Below the pieces are notes generated by a model. That model ran no database searches. It was not told where the DNA came from and saw nothing but the letters and a program-made list of their open reading frames with translations. A stretch of 34,784 bases of DNA from Nemertoderma westbladi (Eukaryota > Xenacoelomorpha > Nemertodermatida > Nemertodermatidae). Both the position numbers and the translations under genes were made by a program. Positions 1 to 9,666 of this stretch are shown piece by piece. Each line of letters opens with the position of its first letter. Within the stretch, counting starts at the first letter, position 1. The DNA lies in NCBI GenBank assembly GCA_032718475.1, contig JAUCBJ010001129.1:1-34784 (forward strand), in the 5' to 3' direction.

Positions 1-57
1 ACAGTACTCTGCGTTGATACCACTGCTTAAAGCAGTGGTATCAACGCAGAGTACTGT
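1..57. other. SMART-type cDNA/WGA adapter, head-to-head palindrome (artefact)
   Basis: Bases 30-57 contain the well-known SMART template-switch adapter (core GGTATCAACGCAGAGTAC). Bases 1-28 are its exact reverse complement, with one spacer base at 29. The result is a perfect 28-bp inverted repeat. This sequence is synthetic and not biological. It marks the left edge of the contig as library-derived or chimeric, so linkage across position 57 should not be trusted. Confidence 0.97.
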
Positions 58-1337
58 AGATAATTCGGAATGTGAATCCTGTTTTCATTTTTATTAAACT
101 GGACGCAAAATCTAATCATGAATACTTTTTCACTGTAACTCGTAACTCAACCAATTGGTCCTTTTTCGAAGAAATCCTACATGGGCATTTTGGAGCTAAC
201 CCGCCACTGCTGCTTGGCTCACTGGAAGTGTATTTAGGTAAAGCTCTATTGTAGGATGTGGCTCTGTTTAAGCTTAGCTGAGCCAAGACGACAGACATTA
301 GGATGGGAACACGAACACACCATATTATCCCCCCCCCCCCCCCCCCCCTATTCATTTCAATGGTAGCCAGCTTGTCTTTCCCGCACTGGGGGTAGACCAT
401 TGCCATTGGTTAGCTGTATGCTATTGTAATACAAAGAGAGCGGCAGGATAAAGAGAAATGCCGACCTCACTAATAATGGGCTGGTCCCACAGGTCACTTT
501 AAGGTAGGTGGTACAGTAGGTACTACAGTTTACATGTTCAAGGGCGCCAGTCCCTTGTCGCTAGCCCATAGTCTGTCATGGTGTTCCTGTAGTAGTTTCT
601 TTGGAACCTAACGCTCTTTGAGACGTAACGCGACTTTACCTCTTTGTTTTGTACAGGTCACAATGAGCGTTATGTACCATTGCTATTTAAAGGAGCAGGT
701 TAGTAAAGGAGCAAGTTACAGAGGCGTGACGGGGGATTCAAAACAATTAACGAAAGTTAACACATGTAACAAGATTATGCAGGTCTTTATAATTGGGTCT
801 GTAAAACCTATTACAGCATAACAATCTGATTATAACTAAACAACATACTATAATGTATGTATGTATATAATGTAATTAATGGGAACAGCTTTAGGCTACA
901 ACTGGCAAGGTAACACCCAAGTATCACTTTCTTGCCCGCAGGATATTGTTCCCCAAGTGTGCCTTTACCTGTGTTACCACGAGCTGTCAATCAGGAATAC
1001 CTCGGAGTTGATTTTCTCAAAGAATTCAAAGTGTCGTAAATTACCTCAAAGTGATATTTCTCAAAGAATTAAAAGAATTAAAAGTGCCTAAAAGTAGAAC
1101 GAGAGTCTACAAGAATTCAAAGCGGCCGTTGGGAGTAATGTAATGACTTTTAGACACTTTTAGAAAAACTTTGAGAAAATCTCAAAGAACAGATGCACTT
1201 TGAGACCCCGACTGTAGCATCTTAGGCGTCTATATTCAAAATTGTAGCCAAAACCAAACAATTTTGAAACGCTGAGAGTGATAAATCGAAGAGTTGTTCG
1301 AAAATCGTAAACCCCTAAGCCATAATATATTTTACAC
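58..1337. other. Non-coding stretch, no gene recognised
   Basis: Only short unconvincing open frames occur here. It contains a 20-base C run (329-348) and, at about 1012-1205, loosely repeated and inverted TCTCAAAGAATT / CTTTGAGAAAATCTC words. I see no splice-bounded exon or recognisable domain. Confidence 0.6.
329..348. repeat. poly-C tract (20 C)
   Basis: An uninterrupted run of 20 cytosines. It is one of several very long G/C homopolymers in this otherwise AT-rich window; the others are at 4527, 24976, 29183 and 32006. Confidence 0.95.
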
Positions 1338-1770
1338 GGTATTTATCTATTTATCTAAAAAAGCATAGAATATTTGGTCCTCTAACAAGCGTGAGATTGA
1401 ATCTCTTTGTGGTCACCTAGTTGCCCAATCGGGGACTCGACATAAATATACCATATTGTTACTATTTCCCTGCCATTCATGCCAAAGAGGAAGTTACATT
1501 TGGCCCCAGAATTTAATATAAAACTTGGCAAACAAAAGTTCATCTATAACATATTTTATAGCTTCCGTGTTTATTGTTTATATTACTTGTTGTATTTTGG
1601 TTGAAATATTATGTTTTTAACATTTAAAAATAAAGTATTTTTATTTTTCTAGTGAAACATATAATGGGTATACTAATGTACTGACTACTTTGGTTAAATG
1701 TGATCACCAAGGCGCCAAGCCTTTCACATTTCAGCTCCAATATACTCAACTCATAGCATAGCATCCACTT
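1338..1770 (+). repeat. IgSF flanking repeat, copy A
   Basis: This block recurs at 18880-19265 (copy B) and 20728-21090 (copy C). Shared landmarks are TCTAACAAGNGTGAGATTGAATC (A and B only), CCATTCATGCCAAAGAGGAA, AATTTAATATAAAACTTGG, and TAGTGAAACATATRATGGGT followed by CTGACTACTT. A and C lie upstream of IgSF first exons, so the block may be the duplicated 5' region of that gene, or a dispersed repeat carried along with it. Confidence 0.85.
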
Positions 1771-2104
1771 ATTATCGCACAACCACCGATTTGAAATTTA
1801 TTCACAAAATTCAAAAGAATCTTAGAATTCACCCAATATATGAGATATGGATGGTTTGAAAGATGTCTTTTCAACAGTAAAACATATTTATTTTTGTATG
1901 TTAGTATAAGCCCTCGGCCCTCGAAACAAACAGCAATGCCATCAAAATATACTGTAGTTTTTTGTTTATAATTTAAATACTTTTATATATAATTTCACAA
2001 TTTTTATTTATTAAAAACGGCACTCAATCTATAAATTTTGTAATGCCGATACAATATTAAACATAAGTTGTTATAATTGAACAACAAGCTTTGCCCCAAT
2101 TACA

Positions 2105-2296
2105 ATGAAATAATTACTGATATTACTGATACTAACTGATGTTATTTTGGGGTTAAAGTATAATGGATATAAACTAGTCGAACCAGATGGATCTAAATTT
2201 ACTAGAGAATGTTTATTTAAAGAAGAAAGAAATAGTATTAGAGTACAAGTTGATTTTATTATTGAGGCCCAAAGTACATTGGGTGTTAAGTTGTAG
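2105..2296 (+). pseudogene. Truncated IgSF first exon (relic upstream of copy 1)
   Basis: In one frame this encodes the same signal peptide and N-terminal start as the two longer first exons (LLILLILTDVILG, then KLVEPDGSKFTREC and VQVDFII). The third codon is TAA where the paralogue has TCA, so the start is broken. Similarity stops after VDFII and the frame ends at TAG about 12 codons later. It lies directly upstream of the 2353 copy, which fits a local tandem duplication followed by decay. It is not expected to make protein. Confidence 0.8.
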
Positions 2297-2352
2297 GGGG
2301 AAGTTAAAATGTCGTGAGGATATTTAATCTGTAAGTGTTAGTCTCAATAACA

Positions 2353-3199
2353 ATGAAATCATTACTGATATTACTGATTCTAACTGATGTTATTTTGGGG
2401 TTCAAGTATAATGGATATCAACTAGTCGAACCAGATGGTTCTAAATTTACTAGAGAATGTTTAATTAAAGAAGACAGAGATTCTATTGCAGTGAAAGTTG
2501 ATTTTGTTATTGAAGAGGTTAGCGAATTAATAACGGAAACTGTTTCCGATGTACTGGAATTAACTGTTACTGCTACGGATGATCATGGTAAGAGGATACG
2601 TGTGGAAAATGAAGCGAATTCCAAAAGAGATGTTTGTAGCAACAACGGTAACGATATCCCTTGTGGTGGATGGAGTACAACATAATATATAAGTAGCAAC
2701 ACAGTCGGAGCTACAGGAAGTATTACTGTTGGGTTGAATCCTCCGGTTATTGAATCTATACCTGAGGTATTGGAGATAGTAATACGATATTGGATTAATT
2801 CTAGAAGAGTAGTAGTACTCCAAAACAACACGGTCTTCCCCGCCCAGAACGCGTTCCCACTTATAATAACTCTCCCACCCCAATGTAAAGCTGATAATGA
2901 TCCAGAGTGTAGCTGCGATGTACCGAGTTGTACTTATATAGAAGACAGTTCAGCTACATTAAACTGTAAGTTATCGGATTGGGTACCGGTACCGGTAGCT
3001 GGAAGTACATCAGGAGATTCTAGATGGAGTTGGTATAGTAACCGAGTTGCTATTGGTGGAGTCGTAACTGAACCAGGAGATACACTGAGTATAAATAGAG
3101 ATCTAACTCGTGGAGACAATGGGAGAGAGTTTATATGTAAGGCGAGGAATAGAGCTATAGAAGAGGATAAATCCTGTACCACTACGATTGAAGTTCAAT
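2353..3199 (+). pseudogene. IgSF gene copy 1, first exon with one premature stop
   Basis: The frame starts MKSLLILLILTDVILG, a secretory signal peptide. An N-terminal domain of about 150 residues that I do not recognise follows, and then one Ig-like domain (about residues 190-280). The Ig domain shows SATLNC, the core Trp in SRWSWYS, and LTRGDNGREFICKARN (the D-x-G-x-(Y/F)-x-C signature). The exon ends at an ideal donor (T/GTAAGT at 3199/3200) in phase 1. The frame is open throughout except for TAA at 2683-2685, where the paralogue at 22405 has GAG in the same context. It is therefore a pseudogene or a null allele. Start choice: the first ATG that begins the signal peptide; the preceding GTG and ATA codons carry no signal-peptide logic. 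The two copies are close in sequence, especially over the Ig domain. Confidence 0.85.
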
Positions 3200-3288
3200 G
3201 TAAGTTTGAGATATCTACTAAAGGTTATATTATGTTACAATATACTGTATTTAGATACATACTATCAGTGTCAGTGAACATCAGACTG
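3200..3288 (+). other. Start of intron 1 (copy 1)
   Basis: Begins with the GTAAGT donor. The first roughly 50 bases match the sequence after the paralogous exon at 23249 and then diverge. This supports 3199/3200 as an exon-intron border. Confidence 0.7.
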
Positions 3289-3475
3289 TAGACCGGGGTT
3301 TCTGCAATGGCAGGAGGCATCTGAGGAAACCAAGCCGGGAAATGACAAAAAAAGTGAAGTCCAAAATGGGGAAAGAGATGCTAGTGAAATATAGAGAGAA
3401 GTAGAAAAACTAACTACTACTAGGAAGTTTGCGGCAATAATTGTTCTGTTTGTTGTGAACGGCATGGGGTGCGAG
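3289..3475 (+). other. Coding-like segment, unassigned
   Basis: One frame reads as a hydrophilic stretch (QEASEETKPGNDKKSEVQNG) followed, after one in-frame TAG, by a hydrophobic segment (FAAIIVLFVVNGMG). It ends at a possible donor (GAG/GTAAAA). It could be a decayed exon or a fragment of another element. I recognise no family. Confidence 0.25.
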
Positions 3476-4449
3476 GTAAAATATATTTAAAGCTTTATAA
3501 AATCTTGAAATAACAAGGTTGCAGAGCCTGATAGCCCGCAGTATTTTAAGAGGTAATATTATAATATAATATAGTAAAGCAGTATTGGTGCATAGTGTAT
3601 TTACTTATATGTAAATAAAGTAAATGGGTCCGGCTGACAGAAAAAAAACGTAACGTTACAGAATCGTTATCGACCTAACGACCTGCTTCAGATAGTCTTT
3701 ACCGCTAGAAGTACAATCGTATACTAAACGTAAAGGTGTAGAGTGTCAGACACCATGGTGTGGTATATATTGAAGCAGATAAACGTTACGAGTGATTCAA
3801 TTGGAATATAAGGTCTACGACAATTAATTAATGTAGATTTTAACCTAGGCACACCTCACCAAAATATATATACAGTATACATACGATGATGGCCTTGGTT
3901 CTACATAAACAGGTAGTTTAGTGCTAAATATACGTGGTTTTGTATCCAAGGCAACCTTGTGACGTACCTACTACATATGATCACAATAATTAATGCTATT
4001 ATTAAATTCAAGAATAGCTGTTTTGTGATCGAAATTGGTGGCATTCCCGTTAATTCCATTATCAGTTAAACTCCACAAACGTTCTAAACATACAGAAATA
4101 TAATTTCATTGGAAACGTAATACAATTGGTTTAGTATTACAAAACTCAAAATTATGATTTTCAGTGATTTGAATTACTGATCAGTGATCACCACCAATAA
4201 GTAAACAAATATAGAAAATAAAATCTCATGGCAAGGTTCAGCTAAAAATCTAAACCGATTGACAATTTCGGAACGGCTGTAGACAACAATAGAGGCAATC
4301 TGTCAACTAAAATTGCGTTTGTTTCCACTAAACTATTCGAGGTTTCAACGTAACATATAAGTTTAAGAAACGTTATAAGTTTATAACTCCTTCCGCTGGG
4401 TAAATATTCCGCAAAATAACTAATGTATATGTATACTAATGTAATATAT
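3476..4449. other. Intronic or intergenic AT-rich DNA, no gene
   Basis: No supported coding region. The only structure noted is a motif at 3664-3696 (minus) that resembles the hammerhead core of the PLE arms. Confidence 0.5.
3664..3696 (-). ncRNA. Degenerate hammerhead-like relic
   Basis: Read on the minus strand, 27 bases starting CTGAAGCAGG and ending GGTCGATAACG match the hammerhead-like core of the PLE arms at about 22 of 27 positions. CTGATG has become CTGAAG and GAAA has become GATA. Both changes hit core residues, so it should be inactive. It may be a relic of an older PLE copy, or a chance match. Confidence 0.3.
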
Positions 4450-4710
4450 ATGGCATTTATGGTATCACCACCTATTGAATATCTATATCCTAAAAACCAA
4501 ATATTTGCGACACCAAAGAGTGGGTTGGGGGGGGGGGGGGGGGGGGGGCACAGATGATACATCCACCATTTATATTATTTTGTATCTACCGTATTACTTA
4601 GATTTGCTTAAAGTTCGATTATTAAACGAAACCTCTAATCTATATTGGCTTACTTTAACCACTACGACTACAGTGTAATTTTTATTCAGTTAAGTAACTA
4701 AAACACAGTG
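4450..4710 (+). repeat. IgSF intron segment, paralogous to 33765-33985
   Basis: Shares TATCACCACC, TATATTATTTTGTATC, the ATTAAACGAAACC core and TATATTGGCTTACTTT with 33765-33985, which lies about 100 bp upstream of the second IgSF exon of copy 2. It is therefore probably the matching intron of copy 1. The 22-G run at 4527 is absent from the other copy. Confidence 0.75.
4527..4548. repeat. poly-G tract (22 G)
   Basis: An uninterrupted run of 22 G. The paralogous intron at about 33840 has only GAGTGGGTGG at this place, so the run expanded after duplication, or was miscalled. Confidence 0.95.
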
Positions 4711-4759
4711 GCAAATAATTCGCGTTTATAAAACTCGCTATTACAATATTATACTACTA

Positions 4760-5611
4760 CTAGGTCGAGCGAACTCGGACAGTGGAAATGAGATCCTTCC
4801 AGGCTTCCCGAGTCTCCATAGTTGTCGCAATTTCGTTTCTCCTAAGTTCAGTATCCCTTTCAAGTTGATCTATATATGTTATGGCCGGTCGTCCACGACA
4901 ACGCTTTCCATGAGTTGGTTGCCAGAAAAGTAGATCTGGTATGACCTCGTCTTTACTTCGCCAGCAGTGCCCACTGAATCTTAATCTGCGTTCACGGAGG
5001 GTGGTTGATACAGGTGGTATTGTACCATAAAGCTCGGCGTTTGTCATGTGTTGTCTCCAGCTGATGTTTAGGGCTGCCCTTAGTAGTCTTGTGTAGCAAC
5101 CATCAATTTGTTGTTCAAGTGATTTAGTCAGTGTCCAGGTCTCACCCCCATATAAAAATAAACTTTCCACTGTGGCTCGAAAGAACTTAGTCTTAAGGTG
5201 CCTGGAGAGATCTGATTTCCAGATGGTATCCATTTTTGATAGAGCTACCCAAGCCTTTGCTTTCCTAACTTCTATATCCTTTTTGCTACTCTCTATCCAT
5301 GATCCAAGATACTGGAAGTCATCGACCTTCCTTAGTTGATCATTATCAATGGTTGTCAAGTTTCCATCAACATTAAAGGTCATGAATTCGGTCTTTGTAG
5401 CATTTATATGCAATCCAACCTCCTTAGCAGCCCTCTCCACTTTATTTAGTAGAAGCTGTGAATCTGCTAGGGTATTAGAGAGCAGGGCGATGTCATCCGC
5501 AAAGTCGGTGTCTGTGACTGTAGTTGCCGGATATCTACTACTTCTGCGTTCTTGAAGTGTGAATCCCAGTTCTTCACCCTTTGTGGCCGTCCTCATTGCG
5601 TAATCCAGCAC
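4760..5611 (-). pseudogene. LINE reverse transcriptase, catalytic and C-terminal part
   Basis: The piece carries the polymerase motif C (DTDFADDIALLSNT; catalytic Asp pair at about 5486-5510). The RT thumb region follows (HINATKTEFM, then VDDFQYLGSWI), and then the conserved tail found in RTE-type LINEs (FFRATVESLFLYGGETWTLT, LLRAALNISWRQH, RLRFSGHCWRS, GRPAITYIDQLERDTELRR). It stops normally at 4760. Upstream, motif B (GVLQG) is followed by a short deletion at about 5633 that breaks the frame. Known role of the family: copying LINE RNA into DNA at a nicked target. Confidence 0.85.
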
Positions 5612-5631
5612 AATTACAAATAGTAATGGTG

Positions 5632-6325
5632 CTAACCTTGCAGTACGCCAGCCAGGATTGAGAAAAACTCAGTTTCACCATCTGGTGAGAGTACCTGCGC
5701 TTCTGTGTCACAATATAACAATCCAATGCCAGCAACAATTACTTCTGGTATTCCATAAGCTCTTAGGATTTCAAGCATTTTACCTCTATGGATGGAGTCG
5801 AATGCCTTCTTGAAGTCCACAAAAGTCATGACAGCGGGGAGATTCTTTGACTTAATTCCTTCAATCAGTCTCCGTAGTCAAGTATCTGAGCTATTGTTGA
5901 TCTACTTGGTCGAAATCCGTTTTGGCTCTTACGCAGTAGTTTCTCTATGTGAGGCCTAATCCTATATAGAATCATTTTATTGTATATTTTGGCAGCTACC
6001 ACAGCAGACAGATCCCACGATAGTTTGTTGCTATGCCGAGGTCTCCTTTCTTGGGGAGAGGCTTTAGTTGACCTTTAGTCCAAATTGGTGGTGGCTTTTC
6101 CCCTTTTAACATTCGGTTGCAAACATCCAAAAATGGTCTGTTTAGCACTCCGGTTTTCCATACCTCCGTTGGGATTTCATCTAATCCACTCGCTTTATTA
6201 TTGGACATGCTTTTAATGCTTCTTTGGAGTTCGCCAGGTGTGAAGTCCCCTGTTTCTATAGGTAGTGTCTTGTCATATATTTTCCTTGTAGGGCTGACCT
6301 CGATGTTTTGTGGCTGCCCAAGCAA
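5632..6325 (-). pseudogene. LINE reverse transcriptase, fingers and palm, frameshifted
   Basis: The first part (6325-5996) has NNKASGLDEIPTEVWK and LPKKGD..TNYRGICL, typical of the RT fingers. The frame then breaks at about 6000 (similarity continues in another frame as AAKIYN) and again near 5870. The palm follows with motif A, VMTFVDFKKAFDSIHRGKML, and AGVLQG of motif B. The breaks are small indels, so the copy is old or drifting. Confidence 0.8.
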
Positions 6326-6430
6326 GTTGCTGAAGTGATTTTTCCACTTCCCAACACGTTCTTCAGGACTATCGGCTTTGAGGCGCCCCTTTGCACAACT
6401 TTTCCGACCAGATACCTCATTTACAGTTTG

Positions 6431-7349
6431 TCAGGTAAGTCTTGATTGTTGCTGTATGTGAGCAGTTGTAATTGCTTCAGTTTTATCCTGTATGTACTTT
6501 TCCTGGCTGATGTTGTAGGCCAATTTAAGATCGTCCTTAGCTTTCTCAACCTTGTTAATGTTTTCGGTTGTTGGTTGTTCGATTTTAACTTTGTAGGCTA
6601 TCTTAAGATCTTCTCTCTTACAAGTAACCTCAGAGTTTTGCCATGGCACATATTGTTTTCGTTTGGGTTTCTGGGGGATATGCCTCTTAGCTGATTCCTT
6701 GTGGGCTGTTCCTGTTATTATATTCTGGTATATTGAATTGGTGGATTGGTCTTCATCCATTGACTGGAGTGCTTCAAAGCGGTTTTGAACTTCTACTGTA
6801 TAAGCATCCTTTACAGCATTGACAGTTCTGAGTTTTTCCCAGTCATATTTGATTTGCTTGCTTGTCCTGGGTTTGCTGGCTCTCAAACTGAGTCTGATCT
6901 CTGCAGTCACAATTCTGTGGTCCGAACCAATTAGGTTGAACGAGCTGTATGCCTCGCAGTTGATCATGCTGTTTCTCCACTTTTTGTTTATGAGGATGTA
7001 ATCCAGTTGTGCTTTGGTTCCATTAGGGTATTGAAAGGTCCATAGCTTCCCCTTACTCTTTTCGAATGTGTTGTTTGTTGGTATCAATTCACATTCTTCC
7101 ATTAGGTCTAAAAGTAAGTACCCATTTCTGTTAGAACTGGTGTTATAAGTGTAACCCTTGATGTCTTCTGGGCCAATTTGGGCATTCAGGTCACCAGCAA
7201 TGAATTTAACATTGTGTTTCGGAATGTCCTTTATAAGTCCAGTCAGTTCTTCATAAAACTTGACTGCTTGTTCTGGCTCTGAGGCATTGGTTGGACTGTA
7301 GCAACATATAACTGTTGCCTTGGGATTCCCATCAAATGTTGATGGTCAG
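6431..7349 (-). pseudogene. LINE endonuclease (N-terminally truncated)
   Basis: Read from about 7349 on the minus strand the frame shows ATVICCYSPTN, then FIAGDLNAQIG (catalytic Asp/Asn pair), LWTFQYPNGTKAQLDYIL, and IGSDHRIVTAEIRLSLR (catalytic SDH). These are the later motifs of an APE-type LINE endonuclease. The first motifs, with the catalytic Asn and Glu, are missing because the insertion is 5' truncated. A basic linker leads towards the RT. The frame stops at 6431 before the RT fingers. Confidence 0.85.
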
Positions 7350-7352
7350 AAC

Positions 7353-7380
7353 ACTGAACTATTAACTCAATAGTGAATGA
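7353..7380 (-). repeat. Duplicated exon-end segment (inverted)
   Basis: On the minus strand this repeats the last 27-28 bases of the second IgSF exon (7435-7461). About 55 bp of intron containing TACTAACAGTGATGG-like sequence (as read on the plus strand) lies between them. The same duplication is present at 34672-34698 and 34757-34784, so it predates the copy 1/copy 2 split. Confidence 0.85.
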
Positions 7381-7434
7381 CTCCTGTTCTACTAACAGTG
7401 ATGGAAGGTAATACTGTAGTTTATTGTTACTTAC

Positions 7435-7788
7435 ACTGAACTATTAACTCAATAGTGAAGGACTCTGTAATAGTTGATAAATCATAAAACGTATATTCGG
7501 CTTTAGTTGTGTAAATCCCTGAAGATCTTTTATTTATATCGATATTCCTAACTTCATCTCCACCAGTTACGAAGTTGCCACTCCAAATATAATCAACATC
7601 TATATTGCAGTCATCTGGAATCCACTTTACTTCTATTGGGTCGTTATGAACTTCCAAACTTCTATTTAATTGTATTGAATCACCTCCATCATAAGAAGTA
7701 CCAGAAACTTTCACTTTCAGATCACAATATCACAGTTACCGGTATTGCTGGACTTTCGATACTCTCTTCCCCACTGTCGTTGCTGTAC
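7435..7788 (-). pseudogene. Inverted fragment of IgSF second exon (copy 1)
   Basis: The minus strand is closely similar to 34348-34698. From 7714 to 7435 it encodes an Ig-like domain (KVSGTSYDGGDSIQLNRS, IEVKWIP, YIWSGNFVTGG, SSGIYTTKAEYTFYD) ending at the T/GTAAGT donor (7435/7434) in phase 1. Upstream it includes the end of the preceding Ig domain, but a 2-base loss near 7726 relative to the other copy breaks the frame. The acceptor and first half of the exon are missing. The fragment is inverted relative to the exons at 2353 and 8317, so it cannot be spliced between them. Confidence 0.8.
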
Positions 7789-8316
7789 TGAGGATTCCGG
7801 GGATGGAATTTATAGATCATCTAATATAATTAATTGTTTAAAGATTAGCAAACAATACGATGTAATTGCATTGATAAAGCCCAAATAAAACTTGGATATA
7901 AAATGTAAAATCGGGATGCAAAAGATCACTTTCTGAGCTACGAAAGGAAAATGGGATACAACTTATCTGGATAAAAGCGGTCCGTTTACCTTACAAAATG
8001 AAAAATACGAATGTGAGAAGTTAAGAACAGTCGGGGGGGAAGTGTCTGCGGGGGGGAAGTGTCTGGGGGGGAAGTGTCCGGGGGGGAAGTGTCCGGAGGG
8101 GGAACTGTCCTACTTGAACGGTGGGGAACTGTCCGGGGGGGAAGTGTCCGGGGTGGGAAGTGTCCGAACACCACTGTAAATATTACCCTCCATCACTGTT
8201 AGTAGAACAGGAGCTACGCATCCTGTGAGAGGCACGAAGTACTTACTAACCTTTAAGTCATTCTACATAATTAAATATTGTTTCAAATAAAATAAAATAT
8301 TTTTCGACTTTCTTAG
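7789..8316. other. Intronic DNA with minisatellite
   Basis: No coding region. It holds the G-rich minisatellite at 8031-8166 and then, at about 8172-8213 on the plus strand, a segment matching the intron just after the second exon of copy 2 (34715-34756). This plus-strand intron next to an inverted exon marks the inversion border. It ends with a pyrimidine-rich stretch and AG at 8315-8316. Confidence 0.6.
8031..8166. repeat. G-rich minisatellite, about 15-16 bp unit
   Basis: About eight imperfect units of GGGGGGGAAGTGTCCG, some with AACTGTCC in place of AAGTGTCC. Repeated G runs on this strand could form G-quadruplexes. Confidence 0.9.
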
Positions 8317-8928
8317 ACAAACCGGATTGGATTCACAATGACACAGAGCGAACTGTTATAGGAGATGTTGGGAATGTCGTTACTCTAACATGTACAATGG
8401 AAAGTTATCCAGCTGTATCGAGTTATTATTGGCTTAGTGAAGTTGACTTAAATAAGGAGCTGCCCGATGGTGATAAATATAGAACATCAGTTGTTGTAGT
8501 GGAGAAATTTGGGTATAAAAATATTGCTGTCATAAGTCTAATGATATATGATGTAACCAGTGATGATCTTAATCTAACCTACTATGGGAGGGTTAGAAAT
8601 GGTATCGGTACTTTTGGTGAATGTGACGTTAAGTTGGAACCTATGGGACCTCCACATATGCCGACTGGAGTTAAAGTAGAAGCAGTTGATAATTCCAGAG
8701 TTATAGTTAGTTGGACACCAGGATTCAATGGTGGATCTAATCAATGGTTTAGAGTTGAGTACAACAACAGTAACGGAAATATTGTTACTATAACAACAGG
8801 AAATACAAATGATTCTTACATAATCGTCTCAGGATTACCCAATGAACGTCATTATTTCTCAGTGGTGGCCTGTAATGAGCACGGTTGTCAGGATCCAACT
8901 CCTATAATAGAAGGTGAACCAGCATCAG
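8317..8928 (+). CDS. IgSF internal exon: Ig-like domain plus fibronectin type III domain
   Basis: The exon is bounded by an acceptor (TTTCTTAG at 8309-8316) and a donor (CAG/GTGAGA at 8928/8929). Both borders are phase 1, the classic symmetric arrangement of extracellular Ig and FN3 modules. Residues 1-108 form an Ig-like domain (GNVVTLTCTME, YYWLSEV, VISLMIYDVTSDDLNLTYYG). Residues 109-204 form an FN3 domain (PTGVKVEAVDNSRVIVSWTP, WFRVEYNNSNG, YIIVSGLPNERHYFSVVACN). The Ig domain lacks the usual second Cys: LTYYGRVRNGIG has Gly where Y-x-C is expected. The frame is intact. It is probably the third coding exon of IgSF copy 1, with the protein outside the cell or on its surface. Ligand and function are unknown. 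Confidence 0.85.
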
Positions 8929-9546
8929 GTGAGATACAACGAGTTGTTACAATTGTTTGCTATTTGTCAGTTTGGAGAATTTAATTTTCCCGCTATAAAT
9001 TGGGGTTGCCAACGACGAAAGAGCAGCCCTACTTATTTATAAATACTCAGCTATCTGTCTGCTCTTGGGGCGATTTCCTGAAACTTACTAGCAGATCGTC
9101 GGTATTTCATTGTAAAGTTCGCGGGAAAATTTACCAATCCAATGTTTTTGACGAACAAGAATAATCACGCCCTTAAGTCCTATGAATAATCACGCCCTAT
9201 GGCATACATTACTCTATACTTCCAGTTTATAGAAAATTATTTCGGTGCCGAATAACAAATTGATTTACATGTATTTTATAGTTGATATTATACGTATATT
9301 CCCTTCTAGAATACTTCCGACTTTTGACCGAATACTTGTGTACCAACTTTGGTATAATTTTATCTAAGATTCACGGAATTATTATCATCAAACAGTTCCC
9401 AATGACACCGACAGGCAGCTCAATTATGGAACCGCTACACCAAGGTTACCGAACGTTGCGGCTCGCCCCACAAATATTCGCAAAATTTAAAATTTAAGAA
9501 ACGGCGAAAAATCGTTTAGTTTAATCCATAATTGAGTCTGTCTGTG
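8929..9546. other. Intron after the Ig-FN3 exon; no gene seen
   Basis: Begins with the GTGAGA donor. It contains a short direct repeat (AATAATCACGCCCT at about 9159 and 9186). No further exon or known repeat is recognised up to the PLE target duplication. Confidence 0.55.
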
Positions 9547-9558
9547 TTTATCTAACAA
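9547..9558. repeat. PLE target-site duplication, left
   Basis: TTTATCTAACAA, identical to 18866-18877. The pair brackets the whole PLE with its nested LTR element. Confidence 0.85.
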
Positions 9559-9666
9559 ACGAACGGATGAAGTGGTAGGCATTCACCAGCGGCAGCATAG
9601 TGTAAAGATGATAAAAAAATAAAGTATTGAGGGTCTTTAGCTGGTTATATTATATTAGATAAAGAT

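Larger units (their letters stand above)
4712..7352 (-). mobile_element. 5'-truncated, dead RTE-like non-LTR retrotransposon
   Basis: On the minus strand, pieces of one polyprotein run in order: the second part of an apurinic-like endonuclease (to 6431), the N-terminal reverse transcriptase (6325-5996), the RT palm (about 5884-5632), and the RT core with FADD plus the C-terminal region (5611-4760). The endonuclease begins mid-domain at about 7349, so the element is 5' truncated. At least three frame breaks (about 6000, 5870 and 5633) and the loss of the first part of the endonuclease show that it cannot move by itself. The combination of this endonuclease type with the C-terminal RT region points to the RTE/RTE-X group; the clade is an inference. 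No poly-A or microsatellite tail is obvious, and the 3' end is only approximate. Confidence 0.85.

Noticed and set aside
72-406. Short frames on both strands next to the adapter
   Set aside because: One starts at GTG and the other runs through the poly-C tract as Gly; no domain, splice context or codon signal.
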